A stretch of DNA of 7,999 nt from Jatrophihabitans sp. (lineage in GTDB: Bacteria > Actinomycetota > Actinomycetes > Mycobacteriales > Jatrophihabitantaceae): positions 1 through 7,999 of the forward strand of contig JAOPVG010000151.1 in assembly GCA_025966255.1 (NCBI GenBank), in the 5' to 3' direction. Under the pieces are notes generated by a model, which was given only the letters and a program-made list of their open reading frames with translations, did no database searches and was not told where the DNA came from. Made by a program: the position numbers and the translations under genes. The first letter of the stretch is position 1. The number at the start of each line of letters is the position of its first letter. Positions 1 to 7,900 of the stretch are shown here, in pieces.

Positions 1-486
1 TTGGCCCTGGTCGGCGGCTTCTTGCTGATCTTCGGCGGCGGCGTGCAGCACTGGCTCGAGCCGTCGGTTGGCCCGAGTGTCGAGGTCGGCGTGCACACGA
101 TCTCGCCGCTCGTGCTGAGCCTGATCACATTGGTCGTGGTCGCGCTCGGCGCGCTGGGCGCCTGGGTCGCGTTCGGCCGGAAGCCGGTGCCGATCAGCCA
201 ACCCGTCGGCGTCTCGCCCATCACCACGGCCGCGCGCCGAAACCTGTTCGCGGACGCCTTCAACGAGACGGTGCTTATGCGTCCTGGCCAGTGGCTGACC
301 CGCGCACTCGTCTACTTCGACAACCGCGGGGTCGACGGCGCAGTGAACGGCCTGGCTGCCGGCTTCGGCGGTGGGTCGGCTCGAATACGCAGGGTGCAGA
401 CCGGCTTCGTCCGGAGCTATGCGCTGTCCATGCTCGTCGGCACCGTTGCTGTCGTCGGAGTGCTGCTCGCGGTGAGGTACCAGTGA
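1..486 (+). CDS. nuoL: NADH-quinone oxidoreductase subunit L, C-terminal part (5' truncated by window edge)
   Basis: This is the last 161 residues of NuoL, the most distal antiporter-like proton-pumping subunit of the complex I membrane arm. The reading frame is open to base 1, so the TTG there is almost certainly an internal Leu codon; full NuoL proteins are over 600 residues. Visible parts are the end of a membrane helix (about residues 2-14), a full membrane helix (about 35-58), an amphipathic stretch (about 78-135) and a final membrane helix (about 139-159). That order matches the long lateral helix and terminal transmembrane anchor that end NuoL. The segment with Asn-Leu-Phe-Ala-Asp-Ala-Phe-Asn-Glu, then Met-Arg-Pro-Gly-Gln and Tyr-Phe-Asp-Asn-Arg-Gly-Val-Asp-Gly, is what I recognise from actinobacterial NuoL. 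The stop overlaps the nuoM start by 4 nt. The channel residues lie upstream of the window and cannot be assessed. Confidence 0.95.
   Translation: MALVGGFLLIFGGGVQHWLEPSVGPSVEVGVHTISPLVLSLITLVVVALGALGAWVAFGRKPVPISQPVGVSPITTAARRNLFADAFNETVLMRPGQWLTRALVYFDNRGVDGAVNGLAAGFGGGSARIRRVQTGFVRSYALSMLVGTVAVVGVLLAVRYQ
471..477 (+). promoter_or_regulatory. Ribosome binding site that fixes the nuoM GTG start
   Basis: GGTGAGG lies inside the nuoL 3' end and leaves 5 nt before GTG at 483. It supports a GTG start that overlaps the nuoL stop. The nearby ATG at 493 is in another frame and cannot start nuoM. Confidence 0.65.
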
Positions 487-2048
487 CCCACCATGACGCG
501 CGCCTGCTGATCCTGGTCCTGATCCCGCTGTTGGGTTCGGTGGCGGTCTTCTCACTGAAGGAAACGCAGGGCAAGCTCGCCAAGCAGATCAGCCTGGGTG
601 TCTCCCTCGTCGTCGCCGTCTACGCGATCGTCGTCCTCTTCCAGTTCGACACCTCCTCGAAGGCGGAGCGGTTCCAGTTCAACGGAAGTTGGACGTGGAT
701 CAAGGCGTTCGGCGTGCACATCGCGTTCGGCGTCGACGGCATCGCGATCGTGCTCGTCGCGATGTCGGTGGTGCTCGTCCCGGCCGTGATCCTGGCGTCG
801 TGGAACGCCCTCGACAGCCGGGCCGGCGCGGAGGAGCTGAACCCGTCGGGCCGGCGCCGCAGTGTGAAGAACTACTTCGGGCTCATCCTGCTGCTCGAGT
901 TCTTCATGATCGGCGTGTTCACCGCCACCGACGTCTTCCTGTTCTACGTATTCTTCGAAGCGATGCTCGTGCCGATGTACTTCATCATCGGTAGCTTCGG
1001 CGGCCCGCGCCGGCAGTACGCTGCGATGAAGTTCTTCCTGTACTCGCTGGTCGGCGGCCTGCTCATGCTGGCGTCGGTGATCGGGCTGTACGTAACTACC
1101 GGATCGCGCAGCTTTGCGATCACGGACCTGATCGGCAAGGTGCCCGACGGCCCGACGCAGAAGTGGCTGTTCCTCGGCTTCTTCATCGCCTTCGCGATCA
1201 AGGCGCCGCTGGTGCCGTTCCATACCTGGTTGCCCGACGCCGGCGCCGAGGCTCCGGCCGGCGGTGCGGCGCTGCTGGTCGGCGTGCTGGACAAGGTCGG
1301 CACGTTCGGCTTCCTGCGCTACTGCCTGCCGCTGTTCCCGGGGGCGTCGCGCTACTTCGCGCCGCTGATCCTCGTGCTGTCGGTGGTCGGCATCCTCTAC
1401 GCGAGCTTCCTCGCGATCGGGCAGCGCGACATGAAGCGTCTCGTCGCTTATACCTCCGTCGCGCACTTCGGCTTCATCGGGCTCGGCATCTTCGCGTTCA
1501 CCACGCAGGGCGGCACTGGTGCGGTGCTGTACATGGTCAACCACGGCTTCTCGACCGGCGCGCTGTTCATCGTCGTCGGCCTGTTGATCGCGCGCGGGAA
1601 GAGCCGCAATGTCGACGACTACGGCGGCGCCGCGAAGGTGACGCCGATCCTGGCCGGCCTGTTCCTGCTCGCCGGGCTCTCCGCCCTCGCGCTGCCGGGC
1701 ATGAGCACGTTCGTCAGTGAATTCCTGGTGCTGGTGGGCACGTTCACCCGCTACAAGGCCTTCGCGATCATCGCGACCACGGGCATCGTGCTCGCCGCGA
1801 TCTACGTGCTGTACCTGTATCAACGCACCTTCCAGGGAGCGGTCAACGAGAAGGTCACCAAGTTCCGCGACCTCAACGTGCGCGAGGTGTTCTCGGTCGC
1901 GCCGCTGATCGCGTTGATCGTGTTCCTCGGCGTGTACCCGAAGCCCGTCCTCGACATCATCAACCCCGCGGTGAAGGCCACCTTGAGCGACGTTCACAAG
2001 ACCGACCCCGCCCCCGTGTTCAAGACGGCCGTCGGAGGCAAGAAATGA
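483..2048 (+). CDS. nuoM: NADH-quinone oxidoreductase subunit M
   Basis: A complete 521-residue integral membrane protein, close to the roughly 510 residues of E. coli NuoM. It is the middle antiporter-like subunit of complex I and translocates protons as electrons pass from NADH to menaquinone. The frame stays open upstream to 291, but the GTG at 483 is chosen because it overlaps the nuoL stop (GTGA), follows a ribosome binding site, and gives an N-terminus that starts with a membrane helix. Key residues visible are Glu159 in a Phe-Phe-Glu-Ala motif, Lys240 in Ala-Ile-Lys-Ala-Pro before His-Thr-Trp-Leu-Pro-Asp, Lys271 in Leu-Asp-Lys-Val-Gly-Thr-Phe-Gly, His328 in Ala-His-Phe-Gly-Phe, and Glu413 in Phe-Val-Ser-Glu-Phe. 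These correspond to the E. coli channel residues Glu144, Lys234, Lys265, His322 and Glu407 by motif. The Leu-Asp-Lys variant is typical of actinobacteria. The product ends in a Lys-Lys tail and its stop overlaps the nuoN start. Confidence 0.97.
   Translation: MTHHDARLLILVLIPLLGSVAVFSLKETQGKLAKQISLGVSLVVAVYAIVVLFQFDTSSKAERFQFNGSWTWIKAFGVHIAFGVDGIAIVLVAMSVVLVPAVILASWNALDSRAGAEELNPSGRRRSVKNYFGLILLLEFFMIGVFTATDVFLFYVFFEAMLVPMYFIIGSFGGPRRQYAAMKFFLYSLVGGLLMLASVIGLYVTTGSRSFAITDLIGKVPDGPTQKWLFLGFFIAFAIKAPLVPFHTWLPDAGAEAPAGGAALLVGVLDKVGTFGFLRYCLPLFPGASRYFAPLILVLSVVGILYASFLAIGQRDMKRLVAYTSVAHFGFIGLGIFAFTTQGGTGAVLYMVNHGFSTGALFIVVGLLIARGKSRNVDDYGGAAKVTPILAGLFLLAGLSALALPGMSTFVSEFLVLVGTFTRYKAFAIIATTGIVLAAIYVLYLYQRTFQGAVNEKVTKFRDLNVREVFSVAPLIALIVFLGVYPKPVLDIINPAVKATLSDVHKTDPAPVFKTAVGGKK
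2034..2038 (+). promoter_or_regulatory. Ribosome binding site for nuoN
   Basis: GGAGG within the last codons of nuoM, 6 nt before ATG at 2045. It supports a start that shares ATGA with the nuoM stop. Confidence 0.75.
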
Positions 2049-3631
2049 GTGCCTCGTTGCTGCTGGCCGCGGCGCCGGACCACATCACCACGCCGTCGGT
2101 TGCCTACAAGGCGCTCGCCCCGATCTTCATCGTGATCGCCGCGGCCCTGCTCGGTGTTCTGGCCGAGGCGGTCGTGCCGCGGCGCGAACGGTTCAGTGTG
2201 CAGCTCGGGATCGCGCTGGTCGGGCTGGTCACCGCCGTGATCTGGGTCGGCGCAATTCACGGCACGAGCCTCACGACGCCCTCGCCCAAGGGCAACAACC
2301 TGCCCTTCGCCGGCTCGCTCGCCATCGACCCGGCCGGCTTGTTCATCCAGGGGACGATCCTCGCGCTCGCCATCATGTCGACGTTGCTGATGGCCGAGCG
2401 GAGCGTGGACGTCGGCAGCCCGATCGTCGCCTCGGCCGCGGCGGTGGTCGGCTCGCCCGATGATCGGCGTCTCGCGCAGAGCGACCGCGTGCAGACCGAG
2501 GTCTTCCCGCTGATGATGTTCGCGGTGGCCGGAATGCTCATCTTCCCGATCGCCAACAACCTGCTGCTGATGTTCGTCGCGCTCGAGGTGCTCTCGCTGC
2601 CGCTTTACCTGATGGCCGGCATGGCCCGTCGTCGGCGCCTGCTCTCGCAGGAGGCCGCGGTCAAGTACTTCCTGCTGGGCGCGTTCGCGTCAGCGTTCTT
2701 CCTCTACGGTCTCTCGTTGCTGTACGGCTATGCCGACTCCGTCGACCTGCCCAATATCTTCATCGCCACGCGGCAGTCGGGTAAATCCGACGTCCTGCTC
2801 TACCTCGGGCTCGCGCTACTGCTCGTCGGTCTGCTCTTCAAGGCCGGCATAGCGCCCTTCCACAGCTGGACGCCGGACGTCTACCAGGGCGCGCCGACGC
2901 CGGTGACGGCGTTCATGGCGGCCTGCACGAAGGTGGCGGCGTTCGGGGCGATCCTGCGCGTCCTCTACGTCGGCTTCAGCTCGAGTTCGTGGGACTGGCG
3001 ACCGGTCGTGTGGGGCGTGGCCATCGCCTCGATGGTCGTCGGTGCGGTGTTCGGCCTGACCCAGACCGACGTGAAGCGGATCCTCGCGTACAGCTCGATC
3101 GCGCACGCCGGCTTCATCCTCGTGGGCCTGGTGGCCTTGACGAAGGACGGCGTCTCGAGCGTGCTGTTCTACCTCCTGACCTACGGCTTCTCGACGCTCG
3201 CCGCGTTCGGCCTGCTGATGGTCGTGCGCGACGCCGACGGCGAGGCCACCCGGCTGTCGCAATGGTCCGGGCTGGCCCGCAAGAGCCCGTTCGTCGCCGT
3301 GGTCATGACGATCCTGCTGATGTCGATGGCCGGCATCCCGTTGACCTCCGGGTTCACCGGCAAGTTCTTCGTATTCCGGGCGGCGTTCCACGTGGCTGCG
3401 CCATTGGTGGTGATCGCGCTGATCTTCTCGGCGATCGCGGCGTTCTTCTACCTGCGCATCGTCGTGCTGATGTTCTTCGCCGAACCTCCCGAGAACGGCC
3501 CGACGATCGCCATCCCGGGTTGGTCGACGTCGGTCGCGCTCACGTTCGGCGTGGTCGTGACCATCGTGCTCGGTGTGTTCCCGCAGCCCATTCTCGATCT
3601 GGCGGTCAAGGCCGCACACTTGACCGGCTAA
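2045..3631 (+). CDS. nuoN: NADH-quinone oxidoreductase subunit N
   Basis: A complete 528-residue membrane protein, longer than E. coli NuoN (485). It is the antiporter-like subunit of complex I nearest the quinone-binding end among L, M and N. The ATG at 2045 overlaps the nuoM stop by 4 nt and has a GGAGG site. Conserved residues visible are Glu181 in Ala-Leu-Glu-Val-Leu-Ser-Leu-Pro, Lys266 in Phe-Lys-Ala-Gly before Pro-Phe-His-Ser-Trp-Thr-Pro-Asp-Val-Tyr-Gln-Gly-Ala-Pro, Lys296 in Cys-Thr-Lys-Val-Ala, His354 in Ala-His-Ala-Gly-Phe, and Lys440 in Phe-Thr-Gly-Lys-Phe. These match the Glu, Lys and His set of the NuoN proton channel. Part of the extra length is a charged loop around residues 117-153, between two membrane helices, which I recall as lineage-typical for actinobacteria. 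The TAA stop is 36 nt before the prenyl synthase start, and nuoN closes the nuo block here. Confidence 0.97.
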   Translation: MSASLLLAAAPDHITTPSVAYKALAPIFIVIAAALLGVLAEAVVPRRERFSVQLGIALVGLVTAVIWVGAIHGTSLTTPSPKGNNLPFAGSLAIDPAGLFIQGTILALAIMSTLLMAERSVDVGSPIVASAAAVVGSPDDRRLAQSDRVQTEVFPLMMFAVAGMLIFPIANNLLLMFVALEVLSLPLYLMAGMARRRRLLSQEAAVKYFLLGAFASAFFLYGLSLLYGYADSVDLPNIFIATRQSGKSDVLLYLGLALLLVGLLFKAGIAPFHSWTPDVYQGAPTPVTAFMAACTKVAAFGAILRVLYVGFSSSSWDWRPVVWGVAIASMVVGAVFGLTQTDVKRILAYSSIAHAGFILVGLVALTKDGVSSVLFYLLTYGFSTLAAFGLLMVVRDADGEATRLSQWSGLARKSPFVAVVMTILLMSMAGIPLTSGFTGKFFVFRAAFHVAAPLVVIALIFSAIAAFFYLRIVVLMFFAEPPENGPTIAIPGWSTSVALTFGVVVTIVLGVFPQPILDLAVKAAHLTG

Positions 3632-3655
3632 GCGACGCTTGCTACTGCACCGATC

Positions 3656-3661
3656 AGGAGG
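3656..3661 (+). promoter_or_regulatory. Ribosome binding site for the polyprenyl synthase GTG start
   Basis: A strong AGGAGG, 6 nt before GTG at 3668. It decides the GTG start, because the first in-frame ATG lies far downstream and would remove conserved sequence. Confidence 0.85.
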
Positions 3662-3667
3662 ACGCCC

Positions 3668-4663
3668 GTGAGTTCCGTGGCGCTGGGTGTCGAGTTCGAG
3701 GATCCAGTCCTCGAACACTCGGTGCGCCTCCGCCTGGATTCGATCGAGTCGGCGCTGCAGCGTGCGGTGAGTTCGGACGACGAGTTCGTCTCCGGCGCCG
3801 CCCGCTACCTGGTCGACGCCGGCGGCAAGCGGTTCCGCCCGATGGTCAGCGTGCTCGCCGCCCACTTCGGCGATCCGGCCCGGCCCGAGATCGTCCCGGC
3901 CGCGGTGGTCTGCGAGCTCACCCACCTCGCCACGCTCTATCACGACGACGTGATGGACGAGGCCCCGGTTCGTCGCGGCGCCGACTCGGCCAACGCCCGC
4001 TGGGACAACACGGTCGCGATCCTCACCGGCGACTTCCTGTTCTCCCGCGCGTCGACCCTGCTCGCCGATCTCGGCCCCTACGCCGTGCGGTTGCAGGCGC
4101 AGACGTTCGAACGGCTCGTCATCGGCCAGATCCGCGAGACGGTCGGCCCGCGCGGCGGTGCGGACCCCATCGAGCACTACCTCGCCGTCCTGGCCGACAA
4201 GACCGGCTCGCTCATCGCCACGGCGGCCGAGTTCGGCGCGTACTACGCCGGGGCCGACGACCGGATCATCGCCGGGCTCCGCGCGTTCGGCGAACAGATC
4301 GGGGTGGCGTTCCAACTCAGTGACGACATCCTCGACATCGCCTCCGAGTCGGCCGAGTCGGGCAAGACGCCGGGCACTGATCTGCGGGAGGGCGTGGCCA
4401 CGCTGCCGGTGCTGTACGCCCTGCGCTCCGGCGAGTCCGGCATCGCCCGGCTGCGCTCGCTGGTGTCGCACCCGCTGATCGATGACGACGAGCACGCCGA
4501 GGCACTCGGTCTGCTGCGCGCGTCGTCGGCCCTGGCCGAGGCGCGCGACACCCTGCAGGGCTATGCCGCGTCGGCCCGCGAGACCCTCGCCGAATTGCCT
4601 GACGCACCGGCGCGCCTCGCACTGGAGACCCTCGCCGAGATCGTGGTTGCCCGCACCGGCTGA
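3668..4663 (+). CDS. All-trans polyprenyl diphosphate synthase, probably long-chain for menaquinone
   Basis: A soluble 331-residue enzyme of the trans-isoprenyl diphosphate synthase family, which condenses isopentenyl diphosphate onto an allylic diphosphate in head-to-tail steps. Visible motifs are Gly-Gly-Lys-Arg-Phe-Arg-Pro at 52-58, which binds isopentenyl diphosphate; the first Asp-rich motif at 93-97 (Asp-Asp-Val-Met-Asp), followed by Arg102-Arg103-Gly; Gly-Lys-Thr at 232-234; and the second Asp-rich motif at 219-223 (Asp-Asp-Ile-Leu-Asp). The Asp motifs bind magnesium and diphosphate. The residue five places before the first motif is Ala88. In this family a bulky aromatic there stops elongation early, and a small residue allows long chains, so a C30 or longer product is inferred. 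The gene starts 36 nt after nuoN with no terminator between, so it is probably cotranscribed with nuo. The likely role is the menaquinone side chain, and the exact chain length cannot be read from sequence. GrcC-like or heptaprenyl synthase are equivalent names. Confidence 0.93.
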   Translation: MSSVALGVEFEDPVLEHSVRLRLDSIESALQRAVSSDDEFVSGAARYLVDAGGKRFRPMVSVLAAHFGDPARPEIVPAAVVCELTHLATLYHDDVMDEAPVRRGADSANARWDNTVAILTGDFLFSRASTLLADLGPYAVRLQAQTFERLVIGQIRETVGPRGGADPIEHYLAVLADKTGSLIATAAEFGAYYAGADDRIIAGLRAFGEQIGVAFQLSDDILDIASESAESGKTPGTDLREGVATLPVLYALRSGESGIARLRSLVSHPLIDDDEHAEALGLLRASSALAEARDTLQGYAASARETLAELPDAPARLALETLAEIVVARTG

Positions 4664-4818
4664 TGCCCGGCTGAGGCCCGGTCCGCGGGGTTCGTCCGAA
4701 TCGTTCCACAAGATCGTCGGCCGAAATGACGGATCACCTGGGCACTGTTACCGTCCGCTAGTCGTGTGAGATCGACGTGTGCCTGCGCGCCCTTGCGCGA
4801 ACGAGCCGAGAAGAGCTG
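4664..4818 (+). other. Intergenic gap between the polyprenyl synthase and the RCC1-Ig gene
   Basis: This 155-nt gap has no supported gene. Just past the synthase stop there is only a 4-bp stem (4677-4680 with 4686-4689) without a T run, so no convincing terminator is seen. A 5-bp GC stem with a CCTT loop (4786-4790 with 4795-4799) sits 9 nt before the start-site region of the next gene; in such GC-rich DNA it may be chance. No clear pair of -35 and -10 boxes is recognisable. Whether the next gene has its own promoter is therefore undecided. Confidence 0.5.
4808..4815 (+). promoter_or_regulatory. Weak ribosome binding site for the RCC1-Ig gene
   Basis: The purine-rich GAGAAGAG is the only candidate site. 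Its edge is 3 nt before ATG at 4819, which is tight, and 9 nt before the in-frame GTG at 4825, so either codon may be the true start. Both give the same signal peptide core. Confidence 0.4.
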
Positions 4819-4917
4819 ATGATCGTGCGCCGTGCCCTGTCTGTCCTCACCGCCGGCGCCCTCGGGTCGGGCGTCGCCGTGGCCGTATTGATCGCGGGGC
4901 CGTCCGTGGCGGCTGCC
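4819..4917 (+). other. Signal peptide of the RCC1-Ig protein
   Basis: The first 33 residues show a short basic start (Arg4-Arg5), an Ala, Leu, Val and Gly-rich hydrophobic core, a Gly-Pro break at 27-28, and Ser-Val-Ala-Ala-Ala before Asp34. This fits Sec export with signal peptidase I cleavage. A single Arg-Arg pair without the rest of a twin-arginine motif does not support Tat export. No lipobox Cys is present, so it is not a lipoprotein. Confidence 0.8.
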
Positions 4918-7900
4918 GATCCGGCACTGGTGGTCACTGGTGCTGCACTGGGATTCGGCTACAACAGCAACGGACAGCTCGGTGTCGGCACGACGGCGAA
5001 CACCTTTACGCCCGCGCCGGCGCAGCTCCCCAGCGGCGTCACGGCCTCGAAGACCGCACTCGGTGCGGTGCACTCGCTGGCCATCGGCTCGGACGGCAAG
5101 GTCTACGCCTGGGGTGACAACACCACCGGCGAGCTCGGCAACGGCACGACCACCGCCAGCAAGACGCCCATCGTGGTCAGCATCCCGGCCGGCGTCACCG
5201 TCACGTCCATCGCCGCCGGGTACTACGACAGCTTCGCCGTGACCTCGACCGGCGCCGTCTACGGCTGGGGCATCAACAACCTCGGCCAGCTCGGCAATTC
5301 CACCACCGCCACGGCCAAGGTGCCGACCCTGGTCAGCCTCCCCGCCGGCGTCTCGGCGACGTCGATCGCCAGCGGCTACGGCCACACGCTGGTGGTCACC
5401 TCGACCGGCGCCGCCTACGGCTGGGGCTACAACGCCAACGGCCAGGTCGGTGACGCCAGCGTGACCAGCCGCGCCCAGCCGGTCGCCGTGAAGCTTCCGG
5501 TCGGGACGACCGTCACCTCGGTCGCCGCGGGCTACCTGCACAGTCTCGCCGTCACGTCCACCGGCGGCGTGCTCGGCTGGGGCTCCAACAGCAACGGCCA
5601 GGTCGGCAACGGCGGCGCCGCCAACACCGCGGTCAGCACGCCAGTGGCGATCAACCTCGGCTCGGGCGTGGCTGCATCGGTCGGCGCCGGCGCACTGCAC
5701 AGCCTGGCTGTCACCACCACCGGGGCGGTCTACGCCTGGGGTGACAACGCGTCCGGCCAGTACGGCAACGGCACCGTCACCACATCGAAGACGCCGCTAC
5801 TGCTCGCCGGATTCGCTCCGGTCACGACCGCCCTCGGCGGCTATGGCTACAGCCTGTTCCAGACCACGACTGGCGCTGTGTACGGCAGCGGTGACAACCG
5901 CGTCGGTTCGCTGGGCAGCGGCACCGCCACGGCGTTCTACATCACGCCGGTGGTCGTCAAGCTGCCACCGGCCGCCCCGGTGAGCTCCATCGCCGCAGCC
6001 GTCACCGGCTACCACAGCTTCGTCGTCGTCCCGACGGTCGTCACCACGACCACCCTGACCACGTCGGCCAACCCGACCAAGCTCGGTCAGCCCACCGCGT
6101 TCGCCGTGACGATCACCGGGATTCCGGCCGGCCCGGTCACCTTCCAGGCCGGCGGCAGCCCGATCCACGGCTGCACCGCGACCCCCCTGCGCAAGCTGTC
6201 GGGTCCGGCGAGCAACTACACCGCGGTGTGCACGATCAGCGATCTGCCGGTCGGACCGTCGACCATCTCCGTCGACTATGCCGGCGACGCGTTCCACGCG
6301 GCCAGCGGCGCCTCGCTCACGCAGACCGTCACCGCCACGGCCGGTGTGCTCACCGGTTGGGGCGCGAACAACGTCGGCCAGCTGGGCACCGGCAACGGCG
6401 GGGTCAAGCTGCTGCCCGTCACGCCCTTCCTGCCGGACGGCGCCCAGGCCGTATCGGTCGCGACGGACAACTCGCACACCGTTGCCATCCTGGCCGGCGG
6501 CGAGGTGTACGCGTGGGGTGACAACGCCAATGGTCAGCTGGGTGACGGCAGCACCACCGCGTCCAAGGTTCCGGTCCGGGTCACGCTGCCGGCCGGCGTG
6601 ACGCCGGTGTCGGTCGCAACGGGCAGCGGCGACAGCTTCCTCGTCACGACGACCGGCGCCCTGTACGCGTGGGGATTGAACAACTACGGCCAGCTCGGCG
6701 ACGGCTCGACCACGAACGCGTCGACGCCGCAGCTCGTCCCGCTTCCGGACGGCACCGTGGTCACCCAGGCCTCGGCCGGGCTCGGGCACACGCTCGCCCT
6801 CACGTCGACCGGTGAGATCTACTCCTGGGGTCTGAACAACCTCGGCCAGCTCGGCATCAACTCGACCACCAACACACCCAACCCGACGTCGGTCCCGCTC
6901 GTGGGCGGCGTCCGGGCCGGCGCGGTGAGCGCTGGCTACAGCCATAGCCTCGCGGTCACCGCCGACAACCGCGTCCTCGCCTGGGGTGACAACCGCACCG
7001 GTGAGCTCGGCAACGCCTCGCCGACGCTGGCGACCGCGCCGACCCTGACCGCGATCCCGAGCGGCACCAAGATCACGACAGTGTCGGCATCGTTCGGGAC
7101 GAGCTACGGCCTCAGCACCGACGGCGGCGTGCTGGCCTGGGGCTACAACGCCGCCGGTCAGCTCGGCAACGGTTCGACGACCACCACGGCCACGCCGACC
7201 CCGGTCCCGCTGCCCGGTGGCGCGAGCGCCACGGCGATCGCCGCGGCGAGCAGCACCGGGTACGCGCTCACCGGTAACGGCGACGTGTACACGTGGGGGG
7301 ACAACACCTACGGCGAGTTCGGCGACGGCACCTCCACCTCGAGCCCGACGCCGGTCAAGACCCACCTCCCGACGGGTGGCAGCGCGACGGCCATCGGCGC
7401 GGGCCACGTGGGCTTGAGCGGCTTGGCGATCGTGCCGCGCATCTCGACGAGCACGAGTGTCGTGTCGGCGCCGAATCCGTCGACTTATGGACAGCAGGTG
7501 ACCTTCACGGCCAACGTCAGCCCGACGGACGGCGGCGGCGCGGTCGCCTTCACGGCCGACGGGTCGGACACGCCGATCACCGGCTGTGGCGCGGTCTCGC
7601 TCGGTCTCGCCGCCGGCAGCTACACCGCGACCTGCACGGTGAGCACCCTCGAGGTGGGCGCCCATGCCGTCCTCGCGTCGTACACCGGCGACCGGCTGTA
7701 CAAGCCGAGCAGTGCCTCGCTCGAGGGTGGCCAGGCGGTGCAGCGCATCGCCACCACGACGACCGTGGCCACCTCGGTGAACCCCGGCACCTACAAGTCG
7801 CCGCTCACCTTCACGGCGACGGTGTCCAACACCGACGGCGGCGGGACGGTCGCCTTCGCGAACGAGGGGACGACGATCACCGGCTGCGGCGCGCAGACCC

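Noticed and set aside
291..482. A 64-residue N-terminal extension of nuoM from the ATG at 291
   Set aside because: The extension is Arg-rich, overlaps nuoL for 196 nt and lacks homology to NuoM. GTG 483 has the overlap geometry and a ribosome binding site.
552..1997. A 481-codon minus-strand open frame opposite nuoM
   Set aside because: Composition is Arg, Glu, Asp, Gln and His-rich with no domain, fully inside a confidently identified nuoM.
4677..4689. A rho-independent terminator after the prenyl synthase
   Set aside because: Only a 4-bp stem is possible and no T run follows, so it is not distinguishable from chance in this composition.
2816..4711. A 631-codon minus-strand open frame across nuoN and the prenyl synthase
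   Set aside because: It spans two well-supported genes and their spacer, and its translation is low-complexity Arg, Glu, Asp and His sequence without a fold. It is a GC-rich shadow.
4561..5700. A 379-codon minus-strand open frame over the intergenic gap and propeller 1
   Set aside because: Its translation repeats with the same period as the plus-strand blades, which marks it as an antisense echo of the real gene.
4924..7434. A DNA satellite or CRISPR-like array because of the 156-nt periodicity
   Set aside because: The period is in protein structure: the frame is intact, units are adjacent without spacers, and DNA identity between units is limited to short motif stretches.
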